Source: Meira nashicola
Lineage: Eukaryota; Basidiomycota; Exobasidiomycetes; Exobasidiales; Brachybasidiaceae
Direction: 5' to 3'
NCBI GenBank assembly: GCA_001600355.1
Contig: BCJU01000002.1
Coordinates: 1,860,001 to 1,924,000, forward strand
Length of the DNA: 64,000 nt
Numbering within the stretch: the stretch's first letter is position 1; each line of letters begins with the position of its first letter. The notes beneath the pieces are model-generated. The model was not told the origin of the DNA and searched no databases. It saw nothing but the letters and a program-made list of their open reading frames with translations. Below, piece after piece: positions 60,511 to 64,000 of the stretch. The translations under genes and the position numbers were made by a program.

Positions 60511-61454
60511 TTATCTCAGCGAGCTTGCAACACTTGCCTTTGCTTTACTCTCTGCTCGCTTCTCGTCCCTCTGTTGCCTTCTAATCTCTTCTCCTTTTTT
60601 TACTGTTTCCCGTAATTGTTCTTCTGTCAAGCCGGGCTCTTCAAATCGTTCATATTCATCCTTTGCGAGATCCGCTTCGTATGCTTCTCCAATTGTTTGA
60701 AAGAGTTGATCGAGATTATCTAGAGCATCTCGTAAAGCTGTCAAGCTTGACTTTTGATCTGTAAGAAAGGAAAGGATGGCCAATGTTCGTTAGCACATTA
60801 TTAAAAATGAGCAAAATATCAAATGAAATTGATTTTCAGTAGGAACAATTGGTTGTGTATTTCGTTTAATTCGATCATTTTTTTTTTTGATCTGATAAAT
60901 CCCTTAAAACGATATCATCATTGAGATGTAGTAATCAAAGCCCAAAACTTTCAACTCACCATACATTTGAATTCGTAAATGAATCTTTGGCTCACTTGGA
61001 TGGGGATTACTGTATCCGCAAAATTCCACAGAAGGGCTATATTAGAGAGAAGGAAAACATGTCAGCATCCCTGTTTCTTTTTCATAGAATCTTGACAATC
61101 TCCAATTTCCCTCATAAACGAAGAATTCCTGTTTTTCTATTGTACCACACCGCTACTGGCTGTCCTTTTGCAAAAGGACTGTTTTCGCTCTGAATAGATA
61201 ATTTTTGATTATAATCCTCGGGAAATATGTTTTGTGTATTTTACTCACTTTTTCATCAACATATATCTCAATGCATTTCCCAATGTATGATCTTCGTTGT
61301 GTAAACAATAAGTTGCTGCTGATAGATCGGATTCGAAACCTTTTAAAATTTCAATTTTGTCATTAATTTCCAATGCAACTTCATCATCTACTTCCATTCC
61401 TACATTTTGATCATCAATTTCAAGTTGTGAAGTTGGCAACTGTACTTCTGCCAT
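60511..61454 (-). CDS. RPC19: RNA polymerase I and III shared subunit AC19
   Basis: Three exons on the minus strand: 61454-61249, 61036-60960 and 60758-60511, encoding 176 residues. Donors are GTGAGT twice; acceptors ATATAG and TTACAG; phases fit (2, then 1). The product reads [39 protein letters not shown], then [25 protein letters not shown], all landmarks of AC19/POLR1D, the alpha-like partner of AC40. The ATG at 61454 is chosen because the frame further upstream has only a TTG. A charged tail of about 45 residues ([21 protein letters not shown]) extends past the usual AC19 end. Introns of 212 and 201 nt are much longer than others here; intron 2 hosts a snoRNA. Divergent from COQ10, with 241 bases between starts. 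Confidence 0.95.
60831..60926 (-). ncRNA. intron-encoded box C/D snoRNA guiding two 18S rRNA methylations
   Basis: Lies inside RPC19 intron 2 (60759-60959), same strand. Box C ATGATGA is at 60921-60915, D' CAGA at 60894-60891, C' ATGATCG (degenerate) at 60878-60872 and D CTGA at 60839-60836. The 12 nt upstream of D complement 18S AGGAACAATTGG; the 12 nt upstream of D' complement 18S TAAATCCCTTAA, which lies just 5' of it. The fifth nucleotide before D pairs with the adenosine equal to human A590/yeast A541 (snR41, SNORD62 target); that before D' pairs with human A576 (SNORD93 target). A possible external stem is TTGATT (60938-60933) with AATCAA (60834-60829). The intron branch point (CTAAC) is about 40 nt downstream. 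Ends are approximate. Confidence 0.87.
61162..61179. other. 18-bp perfect palindrome inside RPC19 intron 1
   Basis: GTCCTTTTGCAAAAGGAC, self-complementary over its whole length, giving a 7-bp hairpin with a TGCA loop in RNA. It sits in the middle of the 212-nt intron 1 of RPC19. An ANANNA (ATAGAA) and an ACA occur downstream on the minus strand, but a full H/ACA fold could not be drawn. Confidence 0.6.
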
Positions 61455-61695
61455 CTTGTATGAAAGATTAGGTGTGAGTGTCAAGAAGTAATCATACGCG
61501 AGTTTAATTTTCTTGAGAATATTTTCCCACTAATTGAGAAAATTTGTCCAAGCGGGCGCTTTGGTTGGTAAGATCACGTGGCTAGGGTGGAGGATTTTGT
61601 GTTTGGAAGCTTACGTGTTTTTGGTGTTCTTCTCGAAACGTTTCTCGGTCTTATCTTCCAAAGCAGTACCCGTTTTTGTCAGAATTAGATAGAAA

Positions 61696-62409
61696 ATGTC
61701 ACGATCGCTTATACGGCACGTCTCAAGGAGGATAGCAAATCGCAGAATACAAGATGATGGAATGAAAAGCTTTACATCGATACACATGAGTAACAATGAA
61801 AGGTGTAACGCCAAATCCATCATACCAAATCGAACCTTTGTTTCATTAAATGATTTAGCAAAGTTGACGCCTTTTGGAAGTTCTTCAAAGGATAATAATA
61901 GTACGAATACTTCTACCCACAAAGGTCAAAGTGATGACGGATACACAGAATCAGTCACCTTGCCTTTCTCGCATGATCATCTGTTTTCGATAGTAAGCGA
62001 TGTTGCAGCTTATGAAGAATTCGTACCTTATTGCATTCAATCACGTATTTTATCACAAGAAGAAGCAGCATCTCGGTATAAACAATCTTCACAAGGTACA
62101 GAAGAAGAATTCTTTGCAGAATTGACTGTCGGATTTGGAAATTTAAAAGAACAATATACGAGTAAAGTGATTATTGATCGAGAAAAAGGAAAAGTGATCG
62201 CAGAAGCTATTCCAACGCCACTCTTTCAACATTTACGTACTTCTTGGACAATTCAACCAATCTCTCCTATCAAATCTAAAGTTGATTTTGAAGTACATTA
62301 TGCATTCTCTAATCCATTTTATGCTGCTATGGCAAAAGCTGCTATGCACAAAATGGCAAGTCAAATGATTGGAGCTTTTGAAAAGAGGGCTGTTGAACAA
62401 GCATCTTGA
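61696..62409 (+). CDS. COQ10: coenzyme Q-binding protein COQ10 (START fold)
   Basis: 237 residues. The N-terminus MSRSLIRHVSRRIANRRI is a mitochondrial presequence. The Coq10/START domain (about 85-230) has LPFSHDHLFSIVSDVAAYEEFVPYC, a strand ELTVGFGNLKEQYTSKV, LRTSWTIQPI and VDFEVHYAFSNPFYAAMA. A Ser/Asn-rich linker (60-80) precedes it. COQ10 binds ubiquinone in the inner membrane and is needed for its efficient respiration and biosynthesis. Length and motifs match the family. Tail to tail with the histidine phosphatase. Confidence 0.94.
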   Translation: MSRSLIRHVSRRIANRRIQDDGMKSFTSIHMSNNERCNAKSIIPNRTFVSLNDLAKLTPFGSSSKDNNSTNTSTHKGQSDDGYTESVTLPFSHDHLFSIVSDVAAYEEFVPYCIQSRILSQEEAASRYKQSSQGTEEEFFAELTVGFGNLKEQYTSKVIIDREKGKVIAEAIPTPLFQHLRTSWTIQPISPIKSKVDFEVHYAFSNPFYAAMAKAAMHKMASQMIGAFEKRAVEQAS

Positions 62410-62574
62410 AAGAAGAAGAAGAAGGAGGGGAGGAGAATTGTTAAAATATATTATAGACATAGACATGAACAATATAGACTGTATTACATAAGCAGTGATG
62501 ATCACTTTACTAACTGCAACCTTTGACTTCAATCGACTCTCACCTTTGAAGCTTAACAAAATGCCTTTGAGATC

Positions 62575-63426
62575 TTAATCGCCTTTCTTCGAGATAGTAA
62601 TTTTATCTTTGGGCATGCGTAAGAGGTCAACTCTTCCATCTGATCCACGTGGATAGGAATCGGGATCTTTGAAATGCAGGACAGAATGGCCAGCAGGGCC
62701 TTCTTTTTTGTTAATATCTACATCTGCTCCTAATTTGGCAGTTGTTCCGCCATTATAAGTAAGTTTTGCTAATTCGTCGTTTGTCCATTGATGTCCAACT
62801 ATTACTGTTCGATGAGGAGAGCCTGGCCGTGGAGTTTGTGGTTTTTCAGGTCCGCTAATGTGGCTTAAACCGCTAAAGCGAGATTGATGAGGATGACCTG
62901 AGATGACATCTTTTAAAGCATCGGTATAGCGTGCCTTTACTTTATCTTCATGTTCTATACCCGAATGACGGGAACGCCAATCTCCTGAAAATGTTTCTGC
63001 GTTATAAACTTGTCCATTTAGACTACCCATATCCGTACCTCGAAGACGATCGTTATCATGATAAACAGATGCATTAGGGTGATATTGTTTGATAGTATTT
63101 GCTGTTTCGGTACAACGTCCCTTACCACAAGAAATTATAGTATGAATTTGCTTATGTTTTAAATCATCTGAAACTTTTTGCGCTTGTTCTTTACCTTTAT
63201 CATTCAAATGATATTTTGGACCATTTAAATCACCTTGAACTTTACCTTCCGCCATAGCATGCGTTTCACCATGACGAACTGTTATAACTTCTTTTGCGCC
63301 GATTTGAGGCTCATGTTTCATAGACGGTTGATGATTACGAGAATATTGCGAATACATTGCCTCGATAGATAATAAAAAAAAGAGATATGCTCCTAAGAGA
63401 CTTAAAAGGAAATTAAGTATAAGCAT
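62575..63426 (-). CDS. histidine phosphatase superfamily protein, secreted or membrane-anchored
   Basis: 283 residues from ATG at 63426; the frame is open further to 63558 but that adds only non-conserved residues and would bury the leader. The leader MLILNFLLSLLGAYLFFLLSIEA is a strong signal peptide or signal anchor. The phosphatase domain starts EVITVRHGETH (catalytic His about 52 in RHGE), then LNDKGKEQAQKVSDDL, and a second His in TVIVGHQWTNDELA; Glu in GIEHEDKVKARY could be the acid. This is a phosphoglycerate-mutase-like fold, but the substrate (phytate, nucleotide, protein) is unknown, and secretion argues against a glycolytic role. Two Cys in ISCGKGRCTE might pair. Confidence 0.85.
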   Translation of the reverse strand: MLILNFLLSLLGAYLFFLLSIEAMYSQYSRNHQPSMKHEPQIGAKEVITVRHGETHAMAEGKVQGDLNGPKYHLNDKGKEQAQKVSDDLKHKQIHTIISCGKGRCTETANTIKQYHPNASVYHDNDRLRGTDMGSLNGQVYNAETFSGDWRSRHSGIEHEDKVKARYTDALKDVISGHPHQSRFSGLSHISGPEKPQTPRPGSPHRTVIVGHQWTNDELAKLTYNGGTTAKLGADVDINKKEGPAGHSVLHFKDPDSYPRGSDGRVDLLRMPKDKITISKKGD

Positions 63427-64000
63427 GATAAAATCTATTCGTACTGTTGAGAGTTTAAAAAAGTGAATTATTAAATTACACAGACTTTTATAGCTTTCTT
63501 TTTTTTTTTGCTTCAACACTTTCACAATCTTAAGCTCGGCTACATCATGTAGCAGCACAGCCTCTTAGATACAGCCATAAGCTATATAAAATATCATTCC
63601 TTGGCGTTTATAGATATTGCCCCGACTTTTATAAAGATCAAAACGAAAAGAAGATCGCTATAGGTATATTCCTTTATTTACTTTAACGGGGCGAATAAGA
63701 TGGTAGAGGCTTAATTCCGGAAGCAGTGCTGAAGTTATACCTCTCCTGATGATACTTACACCGCCTTCTTTTTCAAGACTCAAGGAGGTAGGTATCGTAG
63801 CTATACAATGATATCTCATATGAAATTATAGACCATCTCATTAATGATTATAACCTAACGACTATATCTTCCGTCCATATAGCTTTTTAAACCAACGTAC
63901 ATACGTACCTACTATGTATAGTATATTTGCCTTAAAGCAGTAATCAGGCAAATGCATTTTGGCAGTATAAGAGTTACTTTTAGTCTAAACGAGCTTTTGC
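63427..64000. other. upstream region of the histidine phosphatase, right edge
   Basis: About 575 bases with TATA-like AT-rich sequence on the minus strand near 63590 and 63633. A 15-nt hairpin, GCTACATCATGTAGC, is at about 63539. No gene or RNA recognised up to the window end. Confidence 0.4.

Noticed and set aside
1..64000. tRNA, rRNA, spliceosomal RNA genes and transposons
   Set aside because: I looked for B-box-like GGTTCRAAT strings, U1/U4/U6 signatures and transposase or reverse-transcriptase motifs by eye and found none; a tRNAscan-SE or Infernal run would be decisive.

Overview
This is a compact, gene-dense fungal nuclear contig: about 30 protein genes in 64 kb on both strands. Most genes are intronless; the few introns are short (44-89 nt) with GT..AG ends and, in several, CTAAC-type branch points. 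RPC19 is the exception, with two introns of about 200 nt. Fungal markers include a Zn2Cys6/fungal-transcription-factor protein, a secreted GH27 alpha-galactosidase, a GPI-anchor candidate and a MCH-type transporter. The protein flavour (LETM1 with an EF-hand, a p31comet-like gene, a small MGGGARYPYP.. membrane protein) suggests a basidiomycete, perhaps an AT-rich yeast-like Ustilaginomycotina. That placement is inference. I saw no transposon, tRNA, rRNA or CRISPR.

Layout. 0-7 kb: possible left-edge partial gene, an acidic unknown protein, protein phosphatase 1, a probable mitochondrial inner-membrane subunit (start codon alone in exon 1), an unknown protein and SRP14. 7-20 kb: a DUF726/TMCO4/Mil1-type hydrolase, a p31comet-like HORMA protein, LETM1, a DUF202 membrane protein, NatB catalytic subunit NAA20 and a disordered unknown. 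21-28 kb: a giant Ser/Thr-rich secreted repeat protein with an assembly gap. 28-34 kb: COPI alpha and a monocarboxylate-type transporter. 34-39 kb: a small secreted protein, alpha-galactosidase and 3-ketoacyl-CoA thiolase. 39-50 kb: zinc-cluster regulator, GPI-anchor candidate, DNA polymerase epsilon subunit B and a large disordered protein. 50-64 kb: hypothetical ORF, disordered protein, UBC1-type E2, SIN3, a bacterial-type RNase HII, RPC19 (RNA polymerase I/III AC19), COQ10 and a signal-peptide-bearing histidine phosphatase.

The genes are mostly unrelated housekeeping functions, so there is no operon logic. The closest to a functional local group is 34-39 kb (secreted effector-like protein, sugar release, fatty-acid oxidation).

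The best hidden signal is non-coding. Intron 2 of RPC19 carries a box C/D snoRNA. Its two guide elements are each 12-nt perfect complements of adjacent 18S rRNA segments, and by the D-box+5 rule they point at the adenosines equivalent to human 18S A576 and A590 (yeast A541 for the latter). An RNA polymerase I/III subunit gene would thus also make an rRNA-modification guide. Next door, the RNase HII is of bacterial RnhB type rather than eukaryotic H2A type and has Val in place of Arg in the GRG substrate-sensing motif.
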